DNA of 64,000 bases from Psychrobacter aquimaris (GCF_016107525.1 NZ_JABASR010000014.1:24726-88725), one strand, 5' to 3'; shown: positions 9,055 to 19,683, counted from the stretch's first letter. Notes: a model not told the origin generated them from the sequence alone. Program-made: numbers and translations.

Positions 9055-9750
9055 TTATAAAGAAGCAGGGCGGCGCTCTAATACTTCGTCGACCAGACCG
9101 TACTCTTTAGCCTCGCGAGCATCTAACCAAAAGTCGCGCTCAACGTCTTTTTCGATTTTTTCTAATGGTTGACCAGTACGTTCTGCCAAAATCTCATTTA
9201 AACGGGCACGCGTTTTTAGAATTTCACGAGCATTAATTTCGATATCGGTTGCTTGACCTTGCGCGCCGCCTGAAGGCTGATGAATCATGACACGAGCATT
9301 GGCAAGAGAATAACGCTTGCCTTTTTGACCAGCCGCAAGCAAGAACGAGCCCATGCTATAAGCGCCGCCCATACAGATGGTCGATACTTCAGGTTTGATA
9401 AAGTTCATGGTATCAAAGATCGCCAAGCCTGCACTCACTGAGCCGCCTGGTGAATTAATATATAAATGAATGTCTTTGTCTGGGTTTTCCGCTTCTAAAA
9501 ATAGCAACTGTGCGACAATTAGATTGGCCATATGGTCTTCGACTTGACCGGTCAAAAAGATAACGCGCTCACGTAATAGGCGTGAGAAAATATCAAACGA
9601 GCGTTCACCGCGAGAGGATTGTTCAACGACCATTGGCACCAACGCAGCTTGAGGGGCGCTTTGGGTATATTGCATGCCTTGTGCGTCATTGTGCGCACTC
9701 ATCAGCATATCAAAATGTGGGTTGGCAGTGATGCGATCATAATCTGTCAT
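9055..9750 (-). CDS. clpP: ATP-dependent Clp protease proteolytic subunit
   Basis: ClpP forms the double heptameric serine-protease chamber that pairs with ClpX. The catalytic Ser lies in [14 protein letters not shown], His in [10 protein letters not shown] and Asp in FWLDAREA. At 231 aa it is longer than the usual 195-207: an N-terminal extension of about 30 residues (up to [20 protein letters not shown]) is probably a propeptide, as ClpP is autoprocessed. AGGAC stands before the ATG. It is the middle gene of the tig-clpP-clpX block. Confidence 0.97.
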   Translation of the reverse strand: MTDYDRITANPHFDMLMSAHNDAQGMQYTQSAPQAALVPMVVEQSSRGERSFDIFSRLLRERVIFLTGQVEDHMANLIVAQLLFLEAENPDKDIHLYINSPGGSVSAGLAIFDTMNFIKPEVSTICMGGAYSMGSFLLAAGQKGKRYSLANARVMIHQPSGGAQGQATDIEINAREILKTRARLNEILAERTGQPLEKIEKDVERDFWLDAREAKEYGLVDEVLERRPASL

Positions 9751-10169
9751 AAAGATGTCCTATTTATAAGTACATAAAATAAAGGGATTGAAGCTAGCGA
9801 GCGGCTACGCTTGTATGGCTGCTCATCATGCTAGATGTTGCCGCTTTTTAATAATATTAGCTGGCTGAAATAATAAGCGCCAGCTGTCGCTAAAAATAAT
9901 TGAGCTAATGGTAACTTTTTTATTGAGGCAATAGTAACTTATTAATGTGAAAAATGACTTTCTATTCATAACATGAGTGACTCCCTATTAATAAGGCGTC
10001 TGTAACCATTTATCAAGGGGCTTGGTTATAAACGGTCCATAAAGATAGCATATAAATCCCCAATAAAAATGCCCTAACAAATTTGTTAGGGCACTGTGTC
10101 AGAGCATTTTTAGATTGCAATTAGCAATGAGTACCATTGAATGGCAAATTGCCAAGTTATCTCACTAAA
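9751..10169. other. intergenic region between tig and clpP
   Basis: About 420 bases. It carries the tig terminator at its far end (10062-10092) and must hold a clpP promoter. No reading frame, repeat or structured RNA is convincing. Confidence 0.5.
10062..10092 (-). terminator. tig terminator
   Basis: GCCCTAACAA and TTTGTTAGGGC make a perfect 22-base palindrome (10071-10092). On the minus strand it is followed by ATTTTTATT. It separates tig from clpP. Confidence 0.85.
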
Positions 10170-11513
10170 TTACATGCCTTGCTGCTGTTGTTGCTGTGCA
10201 GCTAGCAAGTCTTGGTAGCTCACTTCTTTATCAGTCACTTTACCTTGCTCGATTAGATAATCAACCACTTGGTCTTCTAATACAACAGACTCAATGTTAG
10301 CGCGCTGCTGCTTGTCATTGGTGTAGTATTCGATCACTTCTGCTGGATCTTCGTAGTTTTCAGCGGCTTCTTTGATGAAGGTTTCAACGCGCTCTTGATC
10401 TACTTCTAAGCCTTTGGTGTCGATAACACGGGCAACGATGATGCCAAGACGGGCAGCACGTAGCGCTTGCTCTTCAAATAGCTCATTTGGCAGCATGTCT
10501 TTATCAAAGCTATCAGCATTGGCACCGAACTGCTGAGAAAAACGTTGCATCATCATGTTGCGTTGACGCTCGATTTCTTGCTCTAGCATAGCGTTTGGTA
10601 CGTCAAACTCGTTCTTTTCTAACAATGCGTCAAAAGTTGCTTGCTTAACTTGGCTACGCGCAGCGTTTTTGATTTCGCGTTCCATGTTTTTGCGTACATC
10701 TTCTTTCAATTTCTCAACGCCGCCTTCTTTTACACCGAATAGCTCAAGGAACGCATCGTCGATTTCAGGTAGCTTAGATTTTTCAACCAATTTTACGTTG
10801 ATTTTGAACTGTGCTTCTTTGCCAGCTAGGTTCTCAGCTTGATAATCTTCTGGGAAAGTTACGTCGATAGTTTTTTCTTCGCCAGCTTTCATACCTTTGA
10901 TACCAGCTTCAAAACCTGGGATCATTTGGTTGCTACCGATGATTAGTTTGAAGTCTTCAGCTGAACCGCCTTCAAATTTTTCGCCGTCGATTGAACCTTC
11001 AAAGTCAAAAGTCACTTGGTTATCTTTCGCCGCCATGCCTTTTTTCTCAACGAACTCTTCACGTTGCTTTTGAAGGTTTTCGATCATGGTGTCGACGTCT
11101 TCTTCGCTCACTTTAGCAGTGTGACGCTCAACTTCGATCTCATCGATACCTTGTACGTCTACTTCTGGGAAGATTTCGACAGTGGCTTGATAGACCAAGA
11201 AATCATCTTCAAGTTTTACATCATCGATGTTAGGCATGCCAACAGCGCGGATGTCTTCAGATTTGATCGCTTCAAAAACGGTATCACGGATAACGTCGTT
11301 GATAACTTCTTGTTGAATGCCAGCACCGTACTGTGAGCGGATGTGTGACATAGGGACGTTACCTTTACGGAAACCGTCAATCTTGGCAGTTTTCGCAACT
11401 TGACGAATACGGCCTTCAACTTTGTTTTGAATTTTTTCAACGGGTACTTTAACCGTTAGCTGGGTTTCTTTATTAGATAGCTTGTTGGTTGTGACTTGTA
11501 AATCTGTAGCCAT
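10170..11513 (-). CDS. tig: trigger factor, ribosome-associated chaperone and peptidyl-prolyl isomerase
   Basis: Trigger factor binds ribosomal protein L23 at the exit tunnel and shelters nascent chains. The N-terminal ribosome-binding domain contains the signature [12 protein letters not shown] (about residues 45-60), an FKBP-type PPIase domain follows (about 150-245) and the C-terminal helical arms end in a Gln-rich tail ([10 protein letters not shown]). Two ATGs lie six bases apart; I choose the second (MATDLQVTT, 447 aa) because AAGGTG is eight bases before it but only two bases before the first. The last 10 residues, with a polyglutamine run, are probably disordered. Confidence 0.97.
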   Translation of the reverse strand: MATDLQVTTNKLSNKETQLTVKVPVEKIQNKVEGRIRQVAKTAKIDGFRKGNVPMSHIRSQYGAGIQQEVINDVIRDTVFEAIKSEDIRAVGMPNIDDVKLEDDFLVYQATVEIFPEVDVQGIDEIEVERHTAKVSEEDVDTMIENLQKQREEFVEKKGMAAKDNQVTFDFEGSIDGEKFEGGSAEDFKLIIGSNQMIPGFEAGIKGMKAGEEKTIDVTFPEDYQAENLAGKEAQFKINVKLVEKSKLPEIDDAFLELFGVKEGGVEKLKEDVRKNMEREIKNAARSQVKQATFDALLEKNEFDVPNAMLEQEIERQRNMMMQRFSQQFGANADSFDKDMLPNELFEEQALRAARLGIIVARVIDTKGLEVDQERVETFIKEAAENYEDPAEVIEYYTNDKQQRANIESVVLEDQVVDYLIEQGKVTDKEVSYQDLLAAQQQQQQGM

Positions 11514-11909
11514 GTTCATTACACCTTTAAGATTAAATAGTACGTTTGATTGAGTAGTACTTAGGGTTAAATGGTAATAGACAAACCGTGCCTCAAATTA
11601 CGGGCATGTATCACGGGTTGCCGTTGGAATAAATAGGGAATAGCGATAATGCTGCAACTTCGAAATCAGCACCAGCAGCAATCGCCGCTGATACCAAAAG
11701 GCAAATTTGCCCAAGTTGTTAGTGCTATCAAATATCAATCATAAACCGTTAATGCACCGCATAATAACGCTTTTTGGTGAATTATACAGCCAAATAACGG
11801 CTTTCAACAAAATTTTAAAAGTAGAACAGTATAATCTATCTGTTTATTAAAGTAAAAATTATCTCTTTAACGGGATGTTTACTTATGTTTCTCACCTTTA
11901 TAAGAGCAC
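11514..11909. other. intergenic region between rdgB and tig
   Basis: About 395 bases, presumably with the tig promoter. An imperfect CTTTATA/TATAAAG inverted repeat near 11897-11917 could be a weak rdgB terminator. Nothing else stands out. Confidence 0.4.
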
Positions 11910-12578
11910 CTATAAAGGCAGTTGTGCCAATAACTGCTGAATCGCCTGACCACGATGACTGATGCTATTTTTATCAGCAGCGCTTAGACTCGCCGCACTG
12001 GCTTGCAATTCAGGTAACCAAAACAATGGGTCATAGCCAAAACCACCGTCACCATGCGGTGCCTGCAAAACCTCACCTTGCCATAGACCTTGCGCGATAA
12101 TTGGTAGCGGATCATCGGCATGGCGCACCATCGCCAATACGCAAACGAACATACCTGCGATGGGAGTATTAGGGTTAGAAGAATCGGCCTGCTGGTCGCG
12201 GACAGACTGTAAGTCAGCAATGAGCTTGGTGTTATTCTTGCCATCATTACCATGCTCGCCAGCATAGCGGGCAGAGTAAATGCCGGGTGCATTACCCAAT
12301 ACAGGCACACACAATCCTGAGTCATCAGCAATGGCAGGCAGTCCGCTGATACGGCTGGCATGGCGTGCCTTGATGATGGCATTTTCTACAAAGCTCAGGC
12401 CGTCCTCAATCGCATCTTCGATATCGAGCTGACCTTGTGGAATAATGGTCACGTCTAAGTTAGCTTCGGCAAACAATCTTTTGAACTCAGCCAGTTTGCC
12501 TTTATTATTACTGGCGAGTACCCACTGGTTATCTGATGTCAATTGGGTAGAGAGTAGCGAGGTATTATTGGTACTCAT
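11910..12578 (-). CDS. rdgB: XTP/dITP diphosphatase (non-canonical purine NTP pyrophosphatase)
   Basis: A HAM1/RdgB house-cleaning enzyme that hydrolyses XTP, dITP and ITP to monophosphates and keeps deaminated purines out of DNA. Visible motifs are SNNKGKLAEF (residues 23-32, substrate loop), DDSGLCVPVL with the catalytic Asp pair, GFGYDPLFW, and SHRGQA near the C-terminus. The 222-aa length is slightly above the usual 197-205 because of a polar N-terminal stretch and a loop insert (RDQQADSSNPNTP). GGAATGACC precedes the ATG. It stands alone, in line with tig. Confidence 0.95.
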   Translation of the reverse strand: MSTNNTSLLSTQLTSDNQWVLASNNKGKLAEFKRLFAEANLDVTIIPQGQLDIEDAIEDGLSFVENAIIKARHASRISGLPAIADDSGLCVPVLGNAPGIYSARYAGEHGNDGKNNTKLIADLQSVRDQQADSSNPNTPIAGMFVCVLAMVRHADDPLPIIAQGLWQGEVLQAPHGDGGFGYDPLFWLPELQASAASLSAADKNSISHRGQAIQQLLAQLPL

Positions 12579-13119
12579 AAGGTCATTCCGTTATGTAAAG
12601 GTGATGATTTAGTCAGTCTAATTTTGTCTTTTGATATTTTTATAGATACTGTATTGATTGATCTTAATAGTCGTGCCAGTATTGATAGCGCGTGGTTTCA
12701 TAAGGTATAAAGTCATCGTTAAATAAATAACCAATTACTATGCAGATTGTACGGGCTATAACATTTGGTAACTGATATTATTGGTCACTGTTGCTATAAT
12801 AGGCGACAAGCTACAGTGAAATATATCTTATAGCTTGTGAATATTAAGTTAATAAAAGTCTATATAGTCAAAGACTTGGCTTTTGGACTAAGAATAATAG
12901 CAATAAGTAACCGCTAGGTTAATTTTGGATTCATAATGATACGTGATATTGTACTAAGCAATACCGTGTATCAAGCGATAAAGTTCATTTCAAACAATAA
13001 ACTCAGCCAATTTAGTCCGCTATTTTATAGTGTTTTTTGCGGTGTAAAAATAGCGTAAAATTCAGTCTCTATAATAAGTTTTCATAAACTAACGGCTAAA
13101 CAGCAAGGATAAAATAATT
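12579..13119. other. divergent intergenic region rdgB/sodB
   Basis: 540 bases between divergent genes, expected to carry both promoters. CGCTATTTT (13018-13026) and AAAATAGCG (13047-13055) form an inverted repeat 65-100 bases before sodB that could be an operator or a leader hairpin. No gene is seen. Confidence 0.45.
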
Positions 13120-13749
13120 ATGTCAAACATTACATTGCCAGACCTACCATATGCAAAAGATGCGCTAGAGCCACATATCAGTGCCGAGACGCTAGAATAC
13201 CATCATGACAAGCATCACAATGCATACGTAACTAAGCTCAACGAATTGCTACCAGGTTCTGGTCTAGAAGACAAAACGTTGTCAGAAATCATCGTAGCAA
13301 CCGCTAAAGATGACAGCAAGCATGGTATGTTCAACCAAGCAGCCCAAGTATGGAACCACACGTTCTATTGGAACTGCATGACGCCAACAAATGGCGGCGG
13401 CGAACCTACTGGCGATCTAAAAGCTAAAATTGAAGAAGACTTCGGTAGCTATGACAAGTTCCGTGAAGAGTTCAAAAACGCAGCATTGACTCAGTTTGGT
13501 TCAGGTTGGGCATGGCTAGTCGCTGACAAAGTCGGTGGCAAATTGTCAATCGCTAAAACTGCTAACGCTGATACCCCACTTGCACATGACCAAATCGCGG
13601 TATTGACTTGTGATGTATGGGAACATGCGTACTATGTAGATTACCGTAACCGTCGTCCTGACTATGTTGACACGTTCCTAGACAAGCTAGTGAACTGGGA
13701 CTATGCAAATGCGAAATATAAAGGTCAAGATGCTGGCGTTGAAGAGTAA
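13120..13749 (+). CDS. sodB: iron superoxide dismutase
   Basis: Dismutates superoxide to oxygen and peroxide in the cytosol. The 209-aa protein has the metal ligands of the Fe/Mn family: His in EYHHDKHHNAY, His in VWNHTFYW, and Asp and His in DVWEHAYY. Residues around AAQVWNHTFYWNCM and FGSGWAWL, with the outer-sphere Gln in FNQAAQVWNH, indicate the iron rather than the manganese form. A strong terminator follows. Regulation by iron or redox is likely from the family, but no Fur box could be recognised. Confidence 0.96.
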   Translation: MSNITLPDLPYAKDALEPHISAETLEYHHDKHHNAYVTKLNELLPGSGLEDKTLSEIIVATAKDDSKHGMFNQAAQVWNHTFYWNCMTPTNGGGEPTGDLKAKIEEDFGSYDKFREEFKNAALTQFGSGWAWLVADKVGGKLSIAKTANADTPLAHDQIAVLTCDVWEHAYYVDYRNRRPDYVDTFLDKLVNWDYANAKYKGQDAGVEE

Positions 13750-13775
13750 TCTTTAAAACTTAAGGTTTTGATTTG

Positions 13776-13808
13776 AAAAAAGGACGCTGAGAGGCGTCCT
13801 TTTTTTTT
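13776..13808 (+). terminator. sodB terminator
   Basis: AAAAAAGGACGC-TGAGAG-GCGTCCTTTTTTTT, a 12-bp stem including the A/T run, 26 bases after the stop. It can also serve the convergent DUF4145 gene. Confidence 0.93.
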
Positions 13809-13831
13809 GTGATAGTTTAAGAACGAACAAT

Positions 13832-14572
13832 TTATTTTTTCTTATCTCTTTGCTTAATATGCTCTTGTGTTTCTAATGGAATCAAATCTGCATAGAGACT
13901 TTCTAGTTCTTTTGGCTTAGTTATCAGCTCATCAGCAATAAAATTTAAAATACTGAACAACTTCTGAGCGATTTCAGCATTATCATCTAGATTTATTTGA
14001 CCAGGATGAACAGCATTATTCCCTATGACTCTTAACAAATCCAAAGCTTGCTGTATTGTAGGACTTAAGCCTTCTGATACCAATTCTTTTATATCAACGT
14101 TGATTTTCTTTCCATCTTTTCCTATTTGCTTTAACAGCATTTGTAGAGCTAAGCGCAAAAGGGCAGTAGCTCCTTTCGGTGAATCAATCAAAATATTAGA
14201 AGCTTCTATATAAAGAGCTTTGATATCCTCATCTAAATCTTCGTTAGGTACTGGAACTGTAGTTTTCTTAGGATAGATAATTTCTTCATTCACCCATAAT
14301 GTAAATTCTTCACATGAAGAACAGGTTGCCACTGAAAATCCTTTAGGACAAAATTGATAAAGGTTTTTTTGAAGTTCATTATCAATTACATTCAAAAATT
14401 GAATGATGGTTTTTTGATAAAAACTCTCGATACTTGATCTGTAGTTGAGATACAGATGATTAATAATATTGATCGCTGTACTTCCAGCATCATCAGCATC
14501 AAACCATTCTTGGGTCGCAACAGTATTGCAATGAGGGCACTGAAACTTATTATCTCTGTAGTTTGGTATCAT
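13832..14572 (-). CDS. DUF4145 domain protein with N-terminal zinc ribbon
   Basis: A 246-aa soluble protein. The N-terminus has CPHC (residues 12-15) and a second CSSC pair (about 83-86), suggesting one zinc ribbon, followed by the helical DUF4145 domain (about 110-220), which includes GATALLRLALQMLL and GNNAVHPGQINLDD. DUF4145 occurs alone and fused to restriction or helicase proteins, but its biochemical role is unknown. No such partner is adjacent here. GGAGT lies just before the ATG. The gene is visibly richer in A+T and lysine than its neighbours, which may indicate transfer. Confidence 0.75.
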   Translation of the reverse strand: MIPNYRDNKFQCPHCNTVATQEWFDADDAGSTAINIINHLYLNYRSSIESFYQKTIIQFLNVIDNELQKNLYQFCPKGFSVATCSSCEEFTLWVNEEIIYPKKTTVPVPNEDLDEDIKALYIEASNILIDSPKGATALLRLALQMLLKQIGKDGKKINVDIKELVSEGLSPTIQQALDLLRVIGNNAVHPGQINLDDNAEIAQKLFSILNFIADELITKPKELESLYADLIPLETQEHIKQRDKKK

Positions 14573-14632
14573 ATATTACTCCATAGCTCGTTTATGCATA
14601 AATTCGTATTCTATAGAAAATTATACTCTGTT

Positions 14633-15451
14633 CTATAACACCTCAAATCCAAACTTACCCAACGCTTCTCGCAGCATCGCAATATTATAATACGCATGCG
14701 CATTAACGGTATTTTGAAAGAAGATATAAAGCGTATCAAAGTGCTGACGCTGATTGGCAATCGCTTGTGCCCAGTCCTGCATCTCCGCCTCACTATAGCG
14801 ATAATCATGGCGGTCAGCAGCACTCATCGCATCCCACCAGTTTAAATTATTACCATGCATACGTAGATAACCAGTACGCTCGGTAAATATCAATCTTGAC
14901 GGCGGCAATCCACTGACTTTGGGGTAATCGACGCTACACCAAATCAGCCCTTGCTGTGCAAAACTATCGATCACTTGCGGGGTATGCCAGCCGTTATGAC
15001 GAAACTCAATGGCGAGTGGATAGTCCTGAAACCAACTAACGAGATTGGCCAGATAAAGACGATGCTCGCGAGTACGATCAAAGCCATGTGGAAATTGTAA
15101 TAGTAAAGGCGCTAAAGCATTGGCTTCGATCAGTGGCGTTAGCGCAGTCAGGAAAGCTTGTGCATGTTCGGCAGTGCCTTTGCGCGCATGAGTGAAGTCT
15201 TGATGCAGTTTGACGGCAAATTTCAATTCACTATTTGCTTCGGCATAGGCTTTATTAACCATGCCTGCAAAGGCTTTTTGCCCGATGGGCGCGTAGAAGG
15301 TGCTATTAATCTCAACTGCGCCGTATTGCTTGGCGTACTCGCGTAAGAAGTCCGTTTTCTTTGTACCAGTTGGATACAGCGTACCGAGCAAATCGGTATC
15401 GCTATAGCCGCCAGTACCAAGATAAATACGTGGGATAGGGTTACTGTCCAT
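14633..15451 (-). CDS. DUF72 family protein
   Basis: A 272-aa TIM-barrel protein of the DUF72 (YecE) family. It carries the family markers YLGTGGYSD at the N-terminus, YGAVEINSTFY, FAVKLHQDFTHARK, PLAIEFRHNGW, GYLRMHGNN and YIFFQNTVNAHAYYNI. The family resembles an endonuclease IV-like or sugar-isomerase-like fold, but no reaction is established. The ATG at 15451 (MDSNPIPRIYLG) is preferred over a GTG three codons upstream because GAGTGG is correctly spaced from it. It follows ispA by 41 bases on the same strand, so the two are probably cotranscribed. Confidence 0.88.
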   Translation of the reverse strand: MDSNPIPRIYLGTGGYSDTDLLGTLYPTGTKKTDFLREYAKQYGAVEINSTFYAPIGQKAFAGMVNKAYAEANSELKFAVKLHQDFTHARKGTAEHAQAFLTALTPLIEANALAPLLLQFPHGFDRTREHRLYLANLVSWFQDYPLAIEFRHNGWHTPQVIDSFAQQGLIWCSVDYPKVSGLPPSRLIFTERTGYLRMHGNNLNWWDAMSAADRHDYRYSEAEMQDWAQAIANQRQHFDTLYIFFQNTVNAHAYYNIAMLREALGKFGFEVL

Positions 15452-15492
15452 GTTGACCACTCACTGCCGTTCTTTGATGATTAAATTTTTGG

Positions 15493-16563
15493 CTATTTTT
15501 TACGTGCCCATAGCCATTCTATTAATGCCAGTAAAGCATCATTGTTTGCGTCATTGCCAAGCTCGCAACTGCTTGATTTATGATGACTCAGTTCACGAAT
15601 GATGGCTGTGCGTCCGTCATTAAATAGTGATTGCGCATAGCTAGTCGCGTCTTCGACACCCATCAGCTTTACATAGGTAGATTTATCTAGTTTTTCATCG
15701 CTGCCAGCAGGTTTACCAAGGGTGTCAGTCGTCATTGTGACATCTAGCACGTCGTCTTGGACTTGGAAGGCAAGACCAATATATTGGGCACACTCTTGCA
15801 ATGCCATACGCTGTGGAGCAGTTGCACCAGCACAGACGCCGCCCATGAGCATGGCCGCCTCAATTAACGCACCTGTTTTATCACGGTGAATGGCTTCTAA
15901 ATCCTCCTGCATGATACTTGCACTGGCTTCGGCATTGAGGTCGAGCATTTGACCAGAAACCATACGCCGTGCACGCGGAGCAAATATCGCGATGAGCTGG
16001 CTTGCGATATCCGCATCGAACGGCACAAAAGTGGGCAGCTCTGCGGTCAATACTTCGAAGGCTAGCGTCTGTAATACGTCACCAGCGAGTAGGGCGGTTG
16101 ATTCTTCAAAGACGATATGCGCCGTCGGCTGTCCACGACGTAGATCATCATCGTCCATACATGGCAAATCATCATGCACCAATGAGTAGGTATGCAAAAG
16201 CTCTACTGCTAATGCCGCACGGCGTGCCATATCATAATCGGAGTCATTTTCTAATAGCCCTTCCAAATCGTTATTTTGATTGATTTTTTTATCAGGGCTT
16301 TTATTGGCATCGTTAGCGGTATTATTAGCATTGCTATGATTGACACTGTCAAAGGCACTGGCGACCAATAATGGGCGTACCAGTTTGCCTTGACCCGTCA
16401 TCACATAACGGCAGGCATCAATCAGCGGACTTGGCAGTTTGGCATAAGCAAACAGCACGTCGATATCTTGTGCCAGTTGGGCGCGCACGGCACTGTGAAA
16501 TTGCTCGGTGTTGTTATCAAAACTATCGAAAGACATAAAGCTTGGTGTAGAAGAAACAGTCAT
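15493..16563 (-). CDS. ispA: farnesyl diphosphate synthase (polyprenyl synthetase)
   Basis: Condenses isopentenyl diphosphate with DMAPP and GPP to farnesyl diphosphate, feeding quinone and undecaprenyl synthesis. The first Asp-rich motif is DDLPCMDDDDLRRG (residues 131-144) and the second is QVQDDVLD; GQGKLVRP, which binds IPP, is at 57-64. At 356 aa it is about 55 longer than E. coli IspA, largely because of an Asn/Asp/Lys-rich insert at about residues 75-108 that interrupts the helix before the first motif. A closely related GPP or GGPP synthase cannot be excluded. DUF72 follows. Confidence 0.92.
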   Translation of the reverse strand: MTVSSTPSFMSFDSFDNNTEQFHSAVRAQLAQDIDVLFAYAKLPSPLIDACRYVMTGQGKLVRPLLVASAFDSVNHSNANNTANDANKSPDKKINQNNDLEGLLENDSDYDMARRAALAVELLHTYSLVHDDLPCMDDDDLRRGQPTAHIVFEESTALLAGDVLQTLAFEVLTAELPTFVPFDADIASQLIAIFAPRARRMVSGQMLDLNAEASASIMQEDLEAIHRDKTGALIEAAMLMGGVCAGATAPQRMALQECAQYIGLAFQVQDDVLDVTMTTDTLGKPAGSDEKLDKSTYVKLMGVEDATSYAQSLFNDGRTAIIRELSHHKSSSCELGNDANNDALLALIEWLWARKK

Positions 16564-17321
16564 AACCCAACCATTTATCAGGTGAATAATAAAAATATCG
16601 CTAGTGTAGCATGATAGATTATATAGCTTATGGGGTGAGCCTCATCAATGCCATGTTTTTGGTAGCTTACTGTTAAAAAATCGGTTAAGCACGCCGAGAT
16701 AATACAACAAGCCCTCGTTACGTATTGGTGATTTAACTTAGTCGGTGGATATGTTTTGATAAAGAATCAAGTTAAGCGTGTGATGGCGCGTGATGGTAGG
16801 CATCTGTCATTATAATCTTTAAAAGACCGGTTTTTAGTATACAATTTCAGTATACAAACCGTCACTTAAAGCACATTAATAGTCAGGTAAAGGGCTGCTG
16901 CCGATTTAAGAGTGACTTGTGAGTATGGTATTAGCTTGTGACAGTCAGGGGCATAATCCCCTACACTAATTGACGTAAAAATGATCTGATGATTCAGGGC
17001 TGGGTATTTGCATGCTTATTTCAGCGGAAAATTTGCTCAAATCTCAGTCCGTATTTTTAATTTTAGTATGTTCAATATCAGTACTGGTAACAGTATATAT
17101 AAATGAAGCGCCGTATTCACTTGTGCTAACGCGGTAACATTAAGCATAAAAAATGAATATATAACCATGAGCGCTGGATAATAAATACATCTTCACTGCT
17201 TACGCTATACTGACTTTATAACACAGTATATTGGCAGTGTTATTACTCGTTTTACTAACAATAACTGGCTATTTATTTTAATTTTAAAACGTAGCTTTCG
17301 TTATATAGCAAGGAGTTCCAA
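16564..17321. other. long intergenic region upstream of fadB
   Basis: 757 bases between divergent ispA and fadB with no credible gene. Features seen: GTATAC twice, 13 bases apart start to start (16837 and 16850), flanked by CGGTTT and AAACCG so that the whole forms an imperfect palindrome; TATACT and TATAAC boxes near 17210-17220; and AAGGAG 12 bases before the fadB ATG. A fatty-acid-responsive repressor would be expected to act here, but I cannot name its site. Confidence 0.45.
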
Positions 17322-19481
17322 ATGGTATACCAAGGAAATCGCATCACGGTGACAATGCTAGAGGATGGCATCGCCAACATGCAGTACAACGCCGAAAATG
17401 AGAGCGTGAACAAGTTTGATGCTGAGACCAATAAGCAATTTGGCGAAGCGGTTACTGCTTTAGAAAAAGCTGACGACGTAAAAGGTTTGATCGTGACGTC
17501 AGGCAAAGGCGTCTTTATCGCCGGTGCTGATATCACAGAGTTTGTGGCTTCTTTCAAAAAATCAGAAAGCGAGATCAAAGATTGGGTCATTCATGTCAAT
17601 GACGCTTTCAATCGTTTTGAAGACCTGCCATTTCCAAAAGTTGCTGCTATTAATGGCGCAGCGCTTGGCGGTGGTTGTGAGATGACTTTGGTTTGTGAAT
17701 ATCGCGTCATGAGCGACAAAGCCATCATCGGTCTACCAGAAACCCAATTGGGTATCTTCCCAGGTTTTGGTGGTACGGTTCGTACTACCCGTGTCATCGG
17801 TATCGACAATGCGCTTGAACTGATTGCGACTGGTACACCAAAGAAACCACTCGATGCACTAAAACTTGGTCTCGTTGATGCAACTGTACCTGCTGATGAC
17901 TTGCAAGATGCAGCGATTGATCTGGTCAAAAAATGTATCTCAGGTGAGCTTGATTGGAAAGCGAAGCGTGAAGAGAAGCTGGTCCCTGTTAAGCTAAACC
18001 AGCTTGAGCAAGCGATGGCATTTAATAGTGCAAAAGGTATGATCTTTGCCAAAGCCAATCCTAAGCAGTACCCAGCGCCAGCAATCGCTATCGAGACAAT
18101 TGAGAAGCACGTTAATTTACCACGTGATAAAGCGATTGAAGTCGAAGCTGCTGGTTTTGCGAAAGCCGCTAAAACCCCACAAGCAGAAAGCTTGGTTGGT
18201 CTGTTCTTAAATGATCAATTGGTTAAAAAGCTAGCGAAGCAGCACAGCAAAAAAGCACATGAAATCAATGAGGCGGCAGTACTTGGCGCGGGTATCATGG
18301 GCGGTGGTATCGCTTATCAGGCAGCTAGTAAAGGCTTGCCAATTATCATGAAAGATATCAAGTCTGAGCAATTAGACCTTGGTATGGGCGAAGCCAGTAA
18401 GCTACTTGGCAAAATGGTCGAACGTGGCAAGATGACCCCAGCAAAAATGGGCGAAACCTTAAGCCGTATCCGTCCAACGCTTAACTATGGCGACTTTGCT
18501 GAAACAGACATCGTCATTGAAGCCGTGGTAGAGAATCCAAACGTAAAGCGTGCGGTACTAAAAGAAGTAGAAGGCTTGGTTAAAGACGACTGCATCCTAG
18601 CGTCAAATACCTCGACCATTTCTATTACTTTCCTAGCTGAAGCGCTAGAGCGTCCAGAAAACTTCGTCGGTATGCACTTCTTTAACCCAGTACATCGCAT
18701 GCCACTCGTTGAAGTTATCCGCGGTGAGAAATCTTCTGAAGAAGCCATCGCGACTACCGTTGCTCTAGCCTCAAAAATGGGCAAAGTGCCAGTTGTTGTT
18801 AATGACTGCCCAGGTTTCTTAGTCAACCGTGTATTGTTCCCATACTTTGGTGCCTTTGACTTGCTACTTAAGCAAGGTGCTGACTTTGCTCATGTCGATA
18901 AAGTCATGGAAAAATTCGGCTGGCCGATGGGTCCTGCTTATCTAATCGACGTGGTTGGTTTAGATACTGGTGTTCATGGTGCTGAAGTCATGGCAGAAGG
19001 TTTCCCTGACCGCATGAAGCCTGATTATAAAGGTGCGATTGAGCTTTTATATGAAAACAAACGCTTAGGTCAGAAAAACGGCGTTGGTTTCTATAAGTAT
19101 GAGGTGGACAAGCGCGGCAAGCCAAAGAAAGTTGCTGATGAAGCCACTTACGAGTTGCTAAAAACCACGACTGATAGCGACAAGCAGACTTTTGATGATC
19201 AAGCCATCATCGACCGTACCATGCTAGCTTTCTGTAATGAAACTGTACGTTGCCTAGAAGACAACATCGTCAGCACGCCGTCAGAAGCCGATATGGCGAT
19301 GATTATGGGCGTTGGTTTCCCACCATTCCGCGGTGGACCTTGCCGTTATATCGACCAAATGGGTCTAGATAACTACTTGGCACTGTGTGAAAAATATGCG
19401 TACCTTGGCAAAGCCTATGAAGCCCCGCAAAAAATTCGCGATATGGCAGCAGCAGGCGAGACCTTTTACGCTACCGCGTAA
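17322..19481 (+). CDS. fadB: fatty acid oxidation complex alpha subunit FadB
   Basis: Multifunctional enoyl-CoA hydratase, isomerase and L-3-hydroxyacyl-CoA dehydrogenase of aerobic beta-oxidation, forming an alpha2-beta2 complex with FadA. Residues 1-190 are the crotonase domain with the oxyanion motif [18 protein letters not shown] and [16 protein letters not shown] bearing the two catalytic Glu residues. The NAD-binding motif [17 protein letters not shown] begins near residue 317, and [15 protein letters not shown] carries the dehydrogenase His. The 719-aa length is the family norm. AAGGAG precedes the ATG, and fadA follows after 247 bases. Confidence 0.97.
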   Translation: MVYQGNRITVTMLEDGIANMQYNAENESVNKFDAETNKQFGEAVTALEKADDVKGLIVTSGKGVFIAGADITEFVASFKKSESEIKDWVIHVNDAFNRFEDLPFPKVAAINGAALGGGCEMTLVCEYRVMSDKAIIGLPETQLGIFPGFGGTVRTTRVIGIDNALELIATGTPKKPLDALKLGLVDATVPADDLQDAAIDLVKKCISGELDWKAKREEKLVPVKLNQLEQAMAFNSAKGMIFAKANPKQYPAPAIAIETIEKHVNLPRDKAIEVEAAGFAKAAKTPQAESLVGLFLNDQLVKKLAKQHSKKAHEINEAAVLGAGIMGGGIAYQAASKGLPIIMKDIKSEQLDLGMGEASKLLGKMVERGKMTPAKMGETLSRIRPTLNYGDFAETDIVIEAVVENPNVKRAVLKEVEGLVKDDCILASNTSTISITFLAEALERPENFVGMHFFNPVHRMPLVEVIRGEKSSEEAIATTVALASKMGKVPVVVNDCPGFLVNRVLFPYFGAFDLLLKQGADFAHVDKVMEKFGWPMGPAYLIDVVGLDTGVHGAEVMAEGFPDRMKPDYKGAIELLYENKRLGQKNGVGFYKYEVDKRGKPKKVADEATYELLKTTTDSDKQTFDDQAIIDRTMLAFCNETVRCLEDNIVSTPSEADMAMIMGVGFPPFRGGPCRYIDQMGLDNYLALCEKYAYLGKAYEAPQKIRDMAAAGETFYATA

Positions 19482-19683
19482 CGGGCAGTCATTACTAGGA
19501 TAAAGTGCCGTACGTTTGCTGTTGAGAGTGAGAGCGATTGAGTTATCTATACTCTTTAATGGCAATATTCTTTAATAGCAGATGTACGATTATAGTTAGT
19601 TTCATTTAATGTTAGTACAAGAAAATTGAGCGCAAATGTACCTATTGTACTTTGAAGCGAGATTGACGATGTAATAGCACTGA

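Noticed and set aside
10071..10092. Perfect 22-base palindrome as an operator
   Set aside because: Its position after tig and the T-rich stretch on the minus strand make it a terminator.
11984..12382. 132-residue frame inside rdgB
   Set aside because: Same-strand shadow of rdgB in another frame, without family features.
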